Position numbers and translations under genes: made by a program. DNA of 35,080 nucleotides from Gammaproteobacteria bacterium. GTDB taxonomy: Bacteria; Pseudomonadota; Gammaproteobacteria; S012-40. The stretch spans positions 1-35,080 of the forward strand of contig JAOUJM010000022.1 of assembly GCA_029883265.1 (NCBI GenBank), read 5' to 3'. Position 1 is the stretch's first letter; every line of letters begins with the position of its first letter. Positions 24,694 to 34,038 of this stretch are shown one piece after another. Below the pieces are notes generated by a model. The model saw only the letters and a list, made by a program, of their open reading frames with translations, made no database searches and was not told the DNA's origin.

Positions 24694-27600
24694 ATGGCAA
24701 TGATGCACATCGTCCAGCTCAATCGTGGCTGGGTTTTTAATATTCTTTTTTCATTATTCTTTTTATCTGCTTGTGCGCCATCAAATGAAGATGAAAATAT
24801 CGCTGATGGCACAGATGCAATAGTAGCGGGTACGCATCGAAATCCGGTGAATCAAGCGCCGGTCGCAGAAATTGTCGCGCCTATTGGTAATCGTACAATT
24901 AGCGAAGGTCAGTCAGTTATTTTTCAAGGTCGAGGGACTGACGCAGATAATAATACGCCTTTGAGCTATCTATGGAGCTTCGATGGCATAATCCCTAATA
25001 GCCAAGCTCAAAACCCAGGTGAAATAATTTTTCCACACGCCGGGGTTTATCGAGTGCGTTTATCAGTCACCGATAGTTTGGGTTTAAGCTCAAGCAACGT
25101 GGTTGAACGTACCATCGTAGTTACTGGTGTGGGCGTGACTAATCAATCACCGAATGGACAAATTATTTCGCCGGCACAGAATATGTCGATTCGTGTGGGT
25201 GACAGTTTAAATTTAAGTGGAAGTGGCAGTGATGCTGATCGTAATACACCCTTATCCTATTTTTGGGATATGGACGGTGCAGTGCCAAATTTTGCAACAC
25301 AAAATCCGGGCAATGTGGTGTTCAATCAAGCCGGTACCTATCAAATTCGTTTAATCGTGAGTGATAGTCTTGGCCTGCAAGATTCAACACCCGCACAAGT
25401 CACGATTACCGTGAGTGGTGGCAATAATTTTAATCAAGCGCCCAATGGCACAATTATTAGTCCGACCACTGATGTGGTGATTAATCAAGGTGATGTTCTA
25501 AATTTTATTGGAACCGGAAGTGATCCCAATGGCGATACACCACTGAGTTATGCTTGGTTTTATGATGGCGCGGTTCCGGTGTCGAATGGTCAGAACCCAG
25601 GTAATGTAACGTTTAATCAGCCCGGTGATTTCCTTGTTAAATTGACTGTGAGCGATTCTACTGGACTCGCTGATCCAACGCCCGCGACTCGGCGTGTAGT
25701 TGTGCGTGCGGTTAATAATGATAATGAGGCGCCGAACGGCAATATTATTTCTCCCGCATCGGATATGACCATTCAAGAAGGCACTGAATTATTTTTTAGC
25801 GCCAATGGTTCTGACCCGGATAATGATTACCCCTTAGCATATTTTTGGAATTTTGATGGTGCCTGGGTTAATGTCACCAGTCAAAATGCTGGACGTGTGG
25901 TATTCAATCAAGCGGGTACGTATTATATACAACTCAGTGTACAGGATAGTTTAGGCCTGCAAGATCCATCGCCTGCCGTACGTCGTATCGTGGTGCAAAA
26001 ATCAAACGCACCAACGGGTAATCTGCCACCGGAAGGTCAAATAATTTTACCGACGACGCACCAAATAATTAATGTGGGACAAACCATTGCCTTTAGTGGC
26101 AGTGGAAGTGATCCTGATAACAATCAACCTTTGAGTTATCGTTGGAATCTTGATGGTGTGATGCCAAACACAACCAACCAGAATCCCGGCAATATTACAT
26201 TTAGCAAAGTTGGCACTTATCAAATTAGTTTAACCGTGACGGATGCTTTGGGTTTATCCGATCCGACACCGCAAGTGCGAATTGTTCAAGTACGTAGTGT
26301 GCAGTCATCAAATACTCCACCGAGTGGCCGTATCGATAGTCCTCGAGGCGATCGAAGTATTGAAGCAGGGTCTTCGATTTCGTTTAGTGCCTCGGGTAGT
26401 GATATCGATGGCAATTTACCGTTGCGTTATATTTGGCATTTTGCAGGAGCGGCGCCTAATTTTATTGGTGCAAATCCGGGCAATATTATTTTTGAACGTG
26501 CTGGTACTTATGCCGTTAGCATGACGGTAATAGATAGCTTGGGTGCTGCCGATCCTTCGCCAGAGATTCGTACGATTACTGTTTCAAATAATCGACCCAC
26601 GGGGGCACCACCGAATGGGCGCATTGTCTCCCCCGGTACTGATGTTACGATTAATGCAGGTGAACGTTTATTTTTTACCGCAACCGGAAGTAGTCCTGAT
26701 AGTAATACGCCTTTAAGCTATTTTTGGGATATGGATGGAGGCGCAAATAATTCGTCCAGTCAGTCGCCTGGTAATGTGCGTTTTGATCGTGCAGGGGTTT
26801 ATCGTATTGCATTAACCGTCACCGATAGCATTGGATTGCTTGATCTTACACCTGCGGTACGCACTGTTACTGTATTAGGCGGACAAGTGAATCAAGCTCC
26901 CGATACTACAATGGTTGCACCGAGTGCTGATCGTGTAATTAATGTAGGTGAGTCGGTTTATTTTGTTGCTACTGCTACTGATCCGGAAAACGATTTACCG
27001 ATAAGCTACCGCTGGGATTTTAATGGCGGTGCTGTAAATTCAAATCTGCAAAGTCCAGGTTATGTCGCATTCAATCGTGTTGGCACCTATGTGGTGAGAG
27101 TAACGGCAACAGATAGCTTGGGCAATTCCGACGCAACACCGGCATTGCGAACGATTACGGTGCAGCAAGCGAGTAATAGTAATTCACCACCCAACGGGCA
27201 AATTACATCGCCATTAAATAATGTCACTATTGATGCCAATCAAACAGTGAATTTCACCTCGACCGGCAGTGATCCGGATGGTGATTTACCCTTACGTTAT
27301 TTTTGGAATTTTAATGGTGTGATTGCAAATTCCAGTCAACAAAATCCTGGCAATATTCGCTTTCCAAATCCTGGTACTTATGCAGTGAGCTTAACCGTAA
27401 GTGATAACCGTAATCTTGCTGACGCTACACCGGATATTCGCATTATCACCGTACGTGACCAACAACCCGTGGGTAACGCACCTGAGGGACGTATCGTGGC
27501 GCCGGGCAGCAATGTTTCTATTAATCGTGGCGAGTCAGTATATTTTACTGCGACCGTGCGTGATGATTCGGATAACAGTCCTTACACCTACGAATGGGAT

Positions 27601-30363
27601 TTTGATAATGCGCGCAGTAATTTTATTGGACAAAAACCAGGCAATATCACATTTAATAACTCTGGAACCTATCGGGTTCGGTTAAATGTTCGCAATCGTT
27701 TTGGCGTGGCCGATCCCACACCCGCCGAACGTGTGATCACTGTAGGTACGGTGCAAGGAAACTTACCGCCGGATTCTCGCATTGATAATCCATCGGGTGA
27801 TCGTGTCATTGTGCTTGGCAGTAGTTTGAGTTTTAGCGGCACTGGTATTGATCCCGAAGGTCAGGCCATGAGTTATTTATGGACTTTTGGTGATGGTCGC
27901 AGTTCGAGCTCGCGTAATCCGGGTAGTATTAGCTTTAATCAAGTCGGTACCTATCAGGTTCGGTTTACCGCTAGTGATAATTTGGGGCAAGCCGATCCCA
28001 CACCTGCCACGGTCACCGTCAATGTAGTAAATCAACCAAACGCAAATAATCCGCCAAATGGACGTATTGTTTTACCGAGTGGTGCAGTCAGCGTTACGGC
28101 GGGTAATGGCGTGTTATTTACCGGCAGCGCTATCGATCCAGATAATGACACACCTATTCGTTATCATTGGAATTTTGCTGGAGCAGCACCTAATTCAGCG
28201 GCGCAAAATCCTGGTTTTGTTGTGTTTAATAATCCTGGTACTTATCGCGTGAGATTGCATGTGACCGATAACCTAGGTCTCGCCGACCCAACACCGGCTG
28301 AAGTTGTGGTAACGGTAACCGGTAATAATTCCAATAATCCACCCAATGGGACTATTCGTACTCCGAGTGGAAATCTAATGATCGAGCTTGGCGCCACGGT
28401 TAATTTCACTGCACGTGCAACCGATCCTGATGGCGACAATATGACTTATTTATGGGACTACGATGGCGCGTTGCCAAATTCAAACGCTCGTGATCCTGGC
28501 TCGGTGAGTTTTAATCAAGTTGGCACCTTCACTGTGCGGTTTATTGTTAGTGATGAATTTGGTTTGCAAGACCCAACACCTGATTCGGTGGTCATTAGTG
28601 TGAGCAATCCACAAAATCTAAATCAAGCGCCGACTGGAGCTATTGTTACCCCAACCTCAGATGTAACGATTTATGCAGGTGATAGTTTAGATTTACGTGC
28701 GACGGGTAGTGATCCGGATGGTAATTTACCTTTGAGTTTTAATTGGGATATGAATGGCGCTGCAAGCAATAGTAATCAGCAGAATCCAGGCAATGTGCGA
28801 TTCAATATTCCGGGTGTATATCGCATCCGTATGCTGGTGCGTGATTCACAAGGACTAGCTGATCCTACACCGGCAGAGCGTTTGATTACTGTGCGCGGGG
28901 TAGCCGTCGATATGAATGCGCCGAATGGCACCATTACTTCGCCCTCCACTAATCAAACGATTGATGCGGGACAAAGTTTGAATTTCAGTGCAAATGCCAA
29001 CGATCCCGATAATGATTTCCCGTTACGTTATTTCTGGAATATGGATGGCGCTGCACCAAACTTTACCGTGCTTAATCCGGGTAACGTGGTGTTCAATAAT
29101 CCAGGCACTTATCGTATACGTTTTACCGTAACCGATGCTGTAGGATTAAGTGACCCCATACCTGCTGAAATAATTGTGCAAGTCTTGCCCACGGACCAAC
29201 CACCAGCAAATGCGCAACGACCCAATGGCAGTATTGTTTCGCCGAGAGAGCATATGTCGATTACGGTTGGTGAGACCGTGTATTTCGATGGTTCAGGTAA
29301 TGATCCGGATGGTTTGAATGGCTTAATAAGCTATCGCTGGGATTTTGCAGGTGCAGTGCCTAACTCAAATGTTAAATCACCCGGCAATGTTACTTTCGAT
29401 GAAGTCGGTACGTATCGTATACGCTTAACGGTAACCGATGCACAAGGACTATCAGATTTAACCCCAGCTGAGCGCATTATTAGCGTGAAAAGTCCGACTA
29501 GTAATAACAATCCGCCCGAGACATGGTTGATTTCGCCCACCCAAAGTCAAACCATAGCCACAGGCAATAGTGTTTATTTCAATGCGGCAGGTAGTGATCC
29601 TGAAAACCATTTGCCCTTACGTTTTTATTGGGATTTTGCCGGCGTCGCGCCTAATAGCATTGGTCAAACACCGGGTGAGGTAAGTTTTACACAGCCGGGT
29701 ATTTATTATGTCATGGTGCGCGCCGTCGATGCCTTAGGTCTAGCTGATGATACCCCAGCTTTTGTGATCATCACGGTACAGGATCAACCGCAATCAAATA
29801 GCGCGCCTAATGCGATCATTTCACCGTCGACAAATCAAACTATAAGTATTGGTCAAAGCATTGTTTTTCAAGGCAATGCAACCGATCCTGATGGTAACGG
29901 ACCATTTACTTTTCGTTGGGATTTCGGTAGTGTACGCCCCGCGACCTCGTTACAGAATCCAGGTAGTGTCTTGTTTGACCAAGCCGGCGTGTATACGATT
30001 CGTCTAACCGTATGGGATGATCAACGCATCGTCGATGCGACACCGGCGGAAATTACCGTAACCGTTAATGATGGTGGTAATGGCGGTAATCGTGCACCCA
30101 ACGGGCAAATTAGCAGTCCTAGCCGTGATATCACGCTTAATCGTGGCGAAAGCGTGGATTTTCGTGGTTCGGCAAGTGATCCCGATGGAGATGGCGTCAG
30201 CTACCGTTGGGATATGGACGGAGTGGTACCAAACACTACCCGTCAGAACCCAGGTATTGTAAGATTCGACAAATCTGGGGTATATGTCATTAAACTCATT
30301 GTTACAGACACCAAGAGTTTGAGTGATCCCACGCCTCCTACTCGAACCATCACGGTTCGCTAG
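24694..30363 (+). CDS. giant outer-membrane lipoprotein with nineteen PKD-like repeats
   Basis: A 1889-residue protein. The signal peptide (MAMMHIVQLNRGWVFNILFS...) ends in lipobox LSAC with Cys27; Ala at +2 predicts outer-membrane sorting. A short acidic linker (SNEDENIADGTD) is followed by nineteen PKD-like repeats of about 97 residues filling the rest of the chain. The usual repeat core is WDFDGA-PNS--QNPG-V-FN--GTY-IRL-VTDSLGL-DPTPA-R-ITV. I chose ATG 24694 because GAGGGA is six bases upstream and a proper lipoprotein signal begins there; an open frame back to GTG 24589 runs through the leader hairpins and is not credible as protein. No catalytic, anchor or autotransporter domain is seen. 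Probably an extended surface fibre or adhesin, paralogous to the previous gene. Confidence 0.87.
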   Translation: MAMMHIVQLNRGWVFNILFSLFFLSACAPSNEDENIADGTDAIVAGTHRNPVNQAPVAEIVAPIGNRTISEGQSVIFQGRGTDADNNTPLSYLWSFDGIIPNSQAQNPGEIIFPHAGVYRVRLSVTDSLGLSSSNVVERTIVVTGVGVTNQSPNGQIISPAQNMSIRVGDSLNLSGSGSDADRNTPLSYFWDMDGAVPNFATQNPGNVVFNQAGTYQIRLIVSDSLGLQDSTPAQVTITVSGGNNFNQAPNGTIISPTTDVVINQGDVLNFIGTGSDPNGDTPLSYAWFYDGAVPVSNGQNPGNVTFNQPGDFLVKLTVSDSTGLADPTPATRRVVVRAVNNDNEAPNGNIISPASDMTIQEGTELFFSANGSDPDNDYPLAYFWNFDGAWVNVTSQNAGRVVFNQAGTYYIQLSVQDSLGLQDPSPAVRRIVVQKSNAPTGNLPPEGQIILPTTHQIINVGQTIAFSGSGSDPDNNQPLSYRWNLDGVMPNTTNQNPGNITFSKVGTYQISLTVTDALGLSDPTPQVRIVQVRSVQSSNTPPSGRIDSPRGDRSIEAGSSISFSASGSDIDGNLPLRYIWHFAGAAPNFIGANPGNIIFERAGTYAVSMTVIDSLGAADPSPEIRTITVSNNRPTGAPPNGRIVSPGTDVTINAGERLFFTATGSSPDSNTPLSYFWDMDGGANNSSSQSPGNVRFDRAGVYRIALTVTDSIGLLDLTPAVRTVTVLGGQVNQAPDTTMVAPSADRVINVGESVYFVATATDPENDLPISYRWDFNGGAVNSNLQSPGYVAFNRVGTYVVRVTATDSLGNSDATPALRTITVQQASNSNSPPNGQITSPLNNVTIDANQTVNFTSTGSDPDGDLPLRYFWNFNGVIANSSQQNPGNIRFPNPGTYAVSLTVSDNRNLADATPDIRIITVRDQQPVGNAPEGRIVAPGSNVSINRGESVYFTATVRDDSDNSPYTYEWDFDNARSNFIGQKPGNITFNNSGTYRVRLNVRNRFGVADPTPAERVITVGTVQGNLPPDSRIDNPSGDRVIVLGSSLSFSGTGIDPEGQAMSYLWTFGDGRSSSSRNPGSISFNQVGTYQVRFTASDNLGQADPTPATVTVNVVNQPNANNPPNGRIVLPSGAVSVTAGNGVLFTGSAIDPDNDTPIRYHWNFAGAAPNSAAQNPGFVVFNNPGTYRVRLHVTDNLGLADPTPAEVVVTVTGNNSNNPPNGTIRTPSGNLMIELGATVNFTARATDPDGDNMTYLWDYDGALPNSNARDPGSVSFNQVGTFTVRFIVSDEFGLQDPTPDSVVISVSNPQNLNQAPTGAIVTPTSDVTIYAGDSLDLRATGSDPDGNLPLSFNWDMNGAASNSNQQNPGNVRFNIPGVYRIRMLVRDSQGLADPTPAERLITVRGVAVDMNAPNGTITSPSTNQTIDAGQSLNFSANANDPDNDFPLRYFWNMDGAAPNFTVLNPGNVVFNNPGTYRIRFTVTDAVGLSDPIPAEIIVQVLPTDQPPANAQRPNGSIVSPREHMSITVGETVYFDGSGNDPDGLNGLISYRWDFAGAVPNSNVKSPGNVTFDEVGTYRIRLTVTDAQGLSDLTPAERIISVKSPTSNNNPPETWLISPTQSQTIATGNSVYFNAAGSDPENHLPLRFYWDFAGVAPNSIGQTPGEVSFTQPGIYYVMVRAVDALGLADDTPAFVIITVQDQPQSNSAPNAIISPSTNQTISIGQSIVFQGNATDPDGNGPFTFRWDFGSVRPATSLQNPGSVLFDQAGVYTIRLTVWDDQRIVDATPAEITVTVNDGGNGGNRAPNGQISSPSRDITLNRGESVDFRGSASDPDGDGVSYRWDMDGVVPNTTRQNPGIVRFDKSGVYVIKLIVTDTKSLSDPTPPTRTITVR
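24850..30360 (+). repeat. tandem array of nineteen PKD-like coding repeats
   Basis: Nineteen in-frame units of roughly 285-300 bases. Each opens with N-x-x-P-(N/E/D)-G-x-I and closes with a T-V strand. Short DNA blocks such as AATCCGGGCAATGT recur between units, but the units as a whole have diverged. Unit 11 (27760-28044) alone keeps the canonical PKD motif FGDG (27886-27897). Confidence 0.85.
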
Positions 30364-30386
30364 GGGAACGCTTAAGCTCTCTTTTA

Positions 30387-30414
30387 GGGTGGTCGCCAGG
30401 CCACCCTTTTTTTT
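30387..30414 (+). terminator. intrinsic terminator after PKD gene 2
   Basis: GGGTGG (30387-30392) pairs with CCACCC (30401-30406), with possible extra pairs inside the TCGCCAGG loop, and eight T residues follow. It lies 23 bases after the stop codon. Confidence 0.92.
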
Positions 30415-30887
30415 AATATAAATTTTGGCCGTCAATGTATGGCCGCTTTGTCACTATATTATCGCCTGTATTTCATTAAGCTCTTAAAAAGTCGCAAAAA
30501 AATGTTGAGATGCTGTTTGATGATGTGTTTTTTTATAGCTCTTTTTGTAAGCCGATGAAGCAAGGGTTGTGAAATGCAAAATAGGATTGTTCACCAGTGA
30601 GTAAAACAGTATCTTGAAAAGTTGATCGATGAGGTATAGAGCTAAAAGTCGCTGTTGAAACAGTGAACATTCTTATTGGATGCGTAACAAGATTTTGTAG
30701 AGTGTTCATAAGATAGCTTACTTTATAGTTTCCTGGTTTCGACTAATTCAATCTTTGAGCATTCGGGTGTTAGATAAAATACGGGTATTCATAGGTTTTG
30801 AGTTTAAAACCCTATTACTGAGATGTGGGTTTGCGCCCTGCTGGCATCTGCCGCATAATATTGCCCCGTTAACAAAGGGTGAGATGA
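30415..30887. other. non-coding spacer upstream of the dehydrogenase-like gene
   Basis: About 470 bases with no credible gene on either strand. A hairpin with arms ATAGGTTTT and AAAACCCTAT (30791-30815, one bulged C) lies 72 bases before the next start and lacks a T run, so it is not a terminator. GTGAACATTC (30663-30672) and GAGTGTTCAT (30700-30709) form an imperfect inverted repeat. The promoter for the downstream run of genes should be here, but no hexamer pair is convincing. Confidence 0.5.
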
Positions 30888-31658
30888 ATGACAAAACCAA
30901 TCGTTATTATCGGTACAGGAGAAATGGGTGGGGTATTTGCCCGTGGTTTTTTGCGTGCAGGTTATCCGGTATATCCGATCAATCGGGCGATGAACATTGC
31001 CGAGCAGGCACAAGCTTATCCTGAACCTGAGCTTGTCCTGGTCGCCGTAGGCGAAGCGGATTTGCATGCAACGCTAACTTCGATTCCAGCGGCATGGCGG
31101 GACAAATTAGGCTTGCTGCAAAATGAATTATTACCACGTGATTGGCAATCGCATAGTATTGAAAATCCAACAGTGATTTCTGTATGGTTCGAGAAAAAAC
31201 CGGGTCAGGATGCAAAAGTATTGATTGCCAGTCCAGCATACGGGCCAAAAGCGTTGATTTTAGTTGATAGTTTGCAAAGCATTGGCATTGATGCGCGTAT
31301 GTTGAATAGCGAAGAGGAATTACTATTCGAACTCGTGCGAAAAAATGTTTATATCCTCACCACCAATATCGCAGGTTTGGAATGTGGTGGAAATGTGCAA
31401 GGTTTATTAGGTGCACATCAGGGGCTTGCAGAATTAGTGGGCAACGAAGTTATGGATATTCAAGACTTTCTCACGGCAAAACAAAATAATCGTGTAGCCT
31501 TAATGCAAGGATTTGAGGAAGGCATTAATGGTGATCTTGTGCATCAATGTATGGGACGTTCGGCGCCTGCGCGTTTAAAACGTGCATTGGCTTTTGCAGA
31601 TGAAGCTAGTATTGCTGCGCCTAAGTTGCGGCAAATTTACAAACAATTCTGCTGTTAG
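30888..31658 (+). CDS. Rossmann-fold NAD(P)-dependent dehydrogenase-like protein
   Basis: A 256-residue protein starting MTKPIVIIGTGEMGGVFARGF, a GxGxMG dinucleotide-binding motif at residues 9-14 as in the 6-phosphogluconate/ketopantoate/pyrroline-carboxylate reductase superfamily. The C-terminal half is helical (NVYILTTNIAGLECGGNV, about 153-170), as expected for a substrate domain of this group. Substrate cannot be told. It opens the right-hand gene run, and 21 bases separate it from the metallo-hydrolase gene. Confidence 0.7.
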   Translation: MTKPIVIIGTGEMGGVFARGFLRAGYPVYPINRAMNIAEQAQAYPEPELVLVAVGEADLHATLTSIPAAWRDKLGLLQNELLPRDWQSHSIENPTVISVWFEKKPGQDAKVLIASPAYGPKALILVDSLQSIGIDARMLNSEEELLFELVRKNVYILTTNIAGLECGGNVQGLLGAHQGLAELVGNEVMDIQDFLTAKQNNRVALMQGFEEGINGDLVHQCMGRSAPARLKRALAFADEASIAAPKLRQIYKQFCC

Positions 31659-31679
31659 ACCTAAAACCAGGAGACGAAT

Positions 31680-32384
31680 ATGAGTGATGCATCAAGTTTT
31701 GACATTCGATTTCTCGAATTGGGGCCAATGGAAAACCTGGTCTACCTCATCACCGATAAAAAAAGCAAACGCGCTGCTGTGGTTGATCCTGCCTGGCAGG
31801 TTTCTGAAATTATTAAACTAGCACAAGAAAAAGATGTGCAAATCACTGATGTTTTATTAACACACAGTCATTTTGATCATATTAATGGGATCGATGAAGT
31901 GCTAAAAGATTACGATGCACAAGTGCATTTGCTCAAGGCAGAAGCAAAGTTCTGGGGGCATTACCAGGATGCCTCAACGGCCCATCACGGCGGAGACATT
32001 ATCAAACTTGGTGAAACTGAGATCGAAATTCTTCATACCCCGGGACACACGCCTGGCTCTGCATGTTATCACGTGGGTGAGCAATTGATCACGGGTGATA
32101 CTTTATTTGTATTTGGCTGTGGTCGTTGCGATCTCGACGGTGGTGATCCAAACGTTATGTATGACACTTTGCGCAAGTTGGAAAAAGATATGCCGAGTCA
32201 AACCGTCATATGTCCGGGTCATCATTACGCTGAGCATGAACTATCAACCATGGCTGAGCAAGTTGAAGGTAATCCATTTATGCATTTTCATAAGCGCGAA
32301 GATTTTGTGCAATATCGCATGCATGATCACGATAAAACTCGATCATCACCTTATCATGCCGTATTAAGAAAAAACCAAATTTAA
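31680..32384 (+). CDS. metallo-beta-lactamase-fold hydrolase, glyoxalase II-like
   Basis: A 234-residue MBL-fold hydrolase with all metal ligands of the family: H62-x-H64-x-D66-H67 in THSHFDH, H123 in HTPGHTPG, D140 in GDTLF and H181/H182 in CPGHHY. The FGCGRCD stretch after GDTLF is typical of glyoxalase II and persulfide dioxygenase relatives. It probably hydrolyses a thioester such as an acylglutathione. The start is well supported by AGGAG about eight bases upstream. It is followed after two bases by the glycosyltransferase gene. Confidence 0.86.
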   Translation: MSDASSFDIRFLELGPMENLVYLITDKKSKRAAVVDPAWQVSEIIKLAQEKDVQITDVLLTHSHFDHINGIDEVLKDYDAQVHLLKAEAKFWGHYQDASTAHHGGDIIKLGETEIEILHTPGHTPGSACYHVGEQLITGDTLFVFGCGRCDLDGGDPNVMYDTLRKLEKDMPSQTVICPGHHYAEHELSTMAEQVEGNPFMHFHKREDFVQYRMHDHDKTRSSPYHAVLRKNQI

Positions 32385-32386
32385 AC

Positions 32387-33223
32387 GTGCATCCTTCGGT
32401 TTCAGTTATTATTCCCAGTTATAATCGCAGCAGAGTTCTACCGCGAGCGATTAACTCCGTGATGGCGCAAACATCTCCTGTTGCGGAAATTATTGTAATT
32501 GACGACGGCTCGACCGATGCGAGTGCCGAGTTAATCAAATCAAGATTTCCCCAAGTATGTCTAATTCAACAAGCGAATCACGGTGTAAGTCACGCACGTA
32601 ATCAGGGTATTGCTGCAGCTAGTGGTGAATGGATTGCTTTGTTAGACTCCGATGATGAATGGCTGCCTGAAAAAATCGAAACACAACTAGCCGCGTTACA
32701 GCGATCACCTGAGTTTCTATTATGTCATAGTGACGAACAATGGATTCGACGTGGCGTACGAGTCAATGCCATGAACAAGCATCGTAAGTATGGTGGCTGG
32801 ATATTTGAAAAATGTTTGCCGCTTTGTGCGATTTCACCATCCGCTAGTCTCTTGCATCATAGTTTGTTTGATAAATACGGTTTGTTTGACGAGCAGTTGC
32901 CTGCTTGCGAAGATTATGATTTATGGTTACGTTTGTGTGCTTATGAACCCGTACTGTATGTGGATCAAACCTTAATAAAAAAATACGGTGGCCACGAAGA
33001 CCAGCTGTCGGGCAAGTTTTGGGGTATGGATAGGTTTCGCATACGTGCTTTAGAGAAGCTACTGAAACAATCTGAGCTACCTGATAACTATCGAACATTA
33101 AGCCAACAAATGCTTAACAAAAAACTAAAAATATTCATTCACGGCGGTTTGAAACGCGGACGCACCGATGCTATGCAGCCTTATATTCAGTTGCAACAAC
33201 AATTACAGGCTCATTTAGTATGA
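32387..33223 (+). CDS. family 2 glycosyltransferase (GT-A fold)
   Basis: A 278-residue cytosolic GT2 enzyme. It starts VSVIIPSYNRSRVLPRAINSV and has the nucleotide-sugar motif DDGS (39-42), the metal-binding DSDD (87-90) and the catalytic-base region CEDYDLWLR (around 174-182). No membrane segment is present. The start is GTG two bases after the preceding stop. The last base pairs overlap the phosphorylase-like gene (ATGA). The acceptor is unknown; no other polysaccharide genes lie nearby, so a role in a specialised small pathway is possible. Confidence 0.85.
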   Translation: MHPSVSVIIPSYNRSRVLPRAINSVMAQTSPVAEIIVIDDGSTDASAELIKSRFPQVCLIQQANHGVSHARNQGIAAASGEWIALLDSDDEWLPEKIETQLAALQRSPEFLLCHSDEQWIRRGVRVNAMNKHRKYGGWIFEKCLPLCAISPSASLLHHSLFDKYGLFDEQLPACEDYDLWLRLCAYEPVLYVDQTLIKKYGGHEDQLSGKFWGMDRFRIRALEKLLKQSELPDNYRTLSQQMLNKKLKIFIHGGLKRGRTDAMQPYIQLQQQLQAHLV

Positions 33224-34038
33224 TAAATATAATCTGCGCATTGGATTGCGAGGCGCGGGTGTTTATTGATTTCTACAAATTAAAACGGGTGCGTGAACAT
33301 AGTCTTGCGATTTATGAAAATCAGGTTATGCGCGTGCTGGTATCCGGTATCGGTCACCTAGCGGCGGCCACTACGTGTGCTTATGCGGCGGCTTTGTCGG
33401 CAAAAGCATCGGTCTATATTAATATTGGATCGGCGGGCGGAAAAGATTTTTCTATTGGCGACTGTTTTCTAATTGATAAAATTTCCAGCGAAATATTTGT
33501 CGATGATTTCTATCCGGTGATAAGTTTTTCCACAGGTAGTCGTCGTGCCATGCTCAAAAGCATGGATATGCCGAATGCGGCCTATGTTGCAGGTGGTTTG
33601 CAAGACATGGAAGCGTATGGCTTTTATGCGGCGGCCAGACAATTCACCACACTAGAGCTGATTCAATGTATTAAAGTGGTGTCCGACACCCAAGCCAATG
33701 AGCGGGATGGATTGAGCAAACAATTTTTACAAGAGTTGCTGTTGTCGAGTTTTAGTGAAATTCGAAAAATAATTCAAAGCCTGCAGCAGTTATGTGCTGA
33801 ATACGAAATTCAAATAAGTGAGCCACAATATCTGTCGTTGATGTTAAATCAATTCAAATTTAGTGAAGCGCAAAAACAGCAACTCAAACGTTTATTGCGA
33901 GGAATGAATAGTCAGAAAAAATTGTCACCTATCCTGCTAGAACAACTGAGCGGCTGTGGCAAGGCGAATGATGTTTTGATGGTGTTAGCGCAAAAACTGG
34001 CGGATCAGGTTCTGCAGCTAGGTCAATTTGATGATTGA
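33220..34038 (+). CDS. nucleoside phosphorylase-like protein with C-terminal extension
   Basis: A 272-residue protein. Residues 1-180 match the nucleoside phosphorylase/MTA-SAH nucleosidase fold: MINIICALDCEARVF, the VLVSGIGHLAAA glycine loop, INIGSAGG, the nucleoside-binding DMEAYGFY segment (compare MEGAA in MTA nucleosidase) and VVSDTQAN, whose Asp is at the position of the catalytic Asp. The last 90 or so residues are helical and unassigned. It may cleave or phosphorolyse an N-glycosidic bond. It overlaps the glycosyltransferase by ATGA and the radical SAM gene by eight bases. Confidence 0.72.
   Translation: MINIICALDCEARVFIDFYKLKRVREHSLAIYENQVMRVLVSGIGHLAAATTCAYAAALSAKASVYINIGSAGGKDFSIGDCFLIDKISSEIFVDDFYPVISFSTGSRRAMLKSMDMPNAAYVAGGLQDMEAYGFYAAARQFTTLELIQCIKVVSDTQANERDGLSKQFLQELLLSSFSEIRKIIQSLQQLCAEYEIQISEPQYLSLMLNQFKFSEAQKQQLKRLLRGMNSQKKLSPILLEQLSGCGKANDVLMVLAQKLADQVLQLGQFDD

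Noticed and set aside
24850-30360. Recent amplification of the PKD repeats
   Set aside because: Units differ widely at the DNA level and no two long blocks are identical by eye, so slippage or recent duplication is not supported.
30004-30435. 143-codon open frame on the - strand at the end of PKD gene 2
   Set aside because: It starts beyond the terminator and runs through it and the last repeats; the translation mirrors the repeat codons.
30755-31024. 89-codon + strand frame overlapping the dehydrogenase-like gene
   Set aside because: It overlaps in another frame, lacks a ribosome-binding site, and the dehydrogenase frame has a clear dinucleotide-binding motif.
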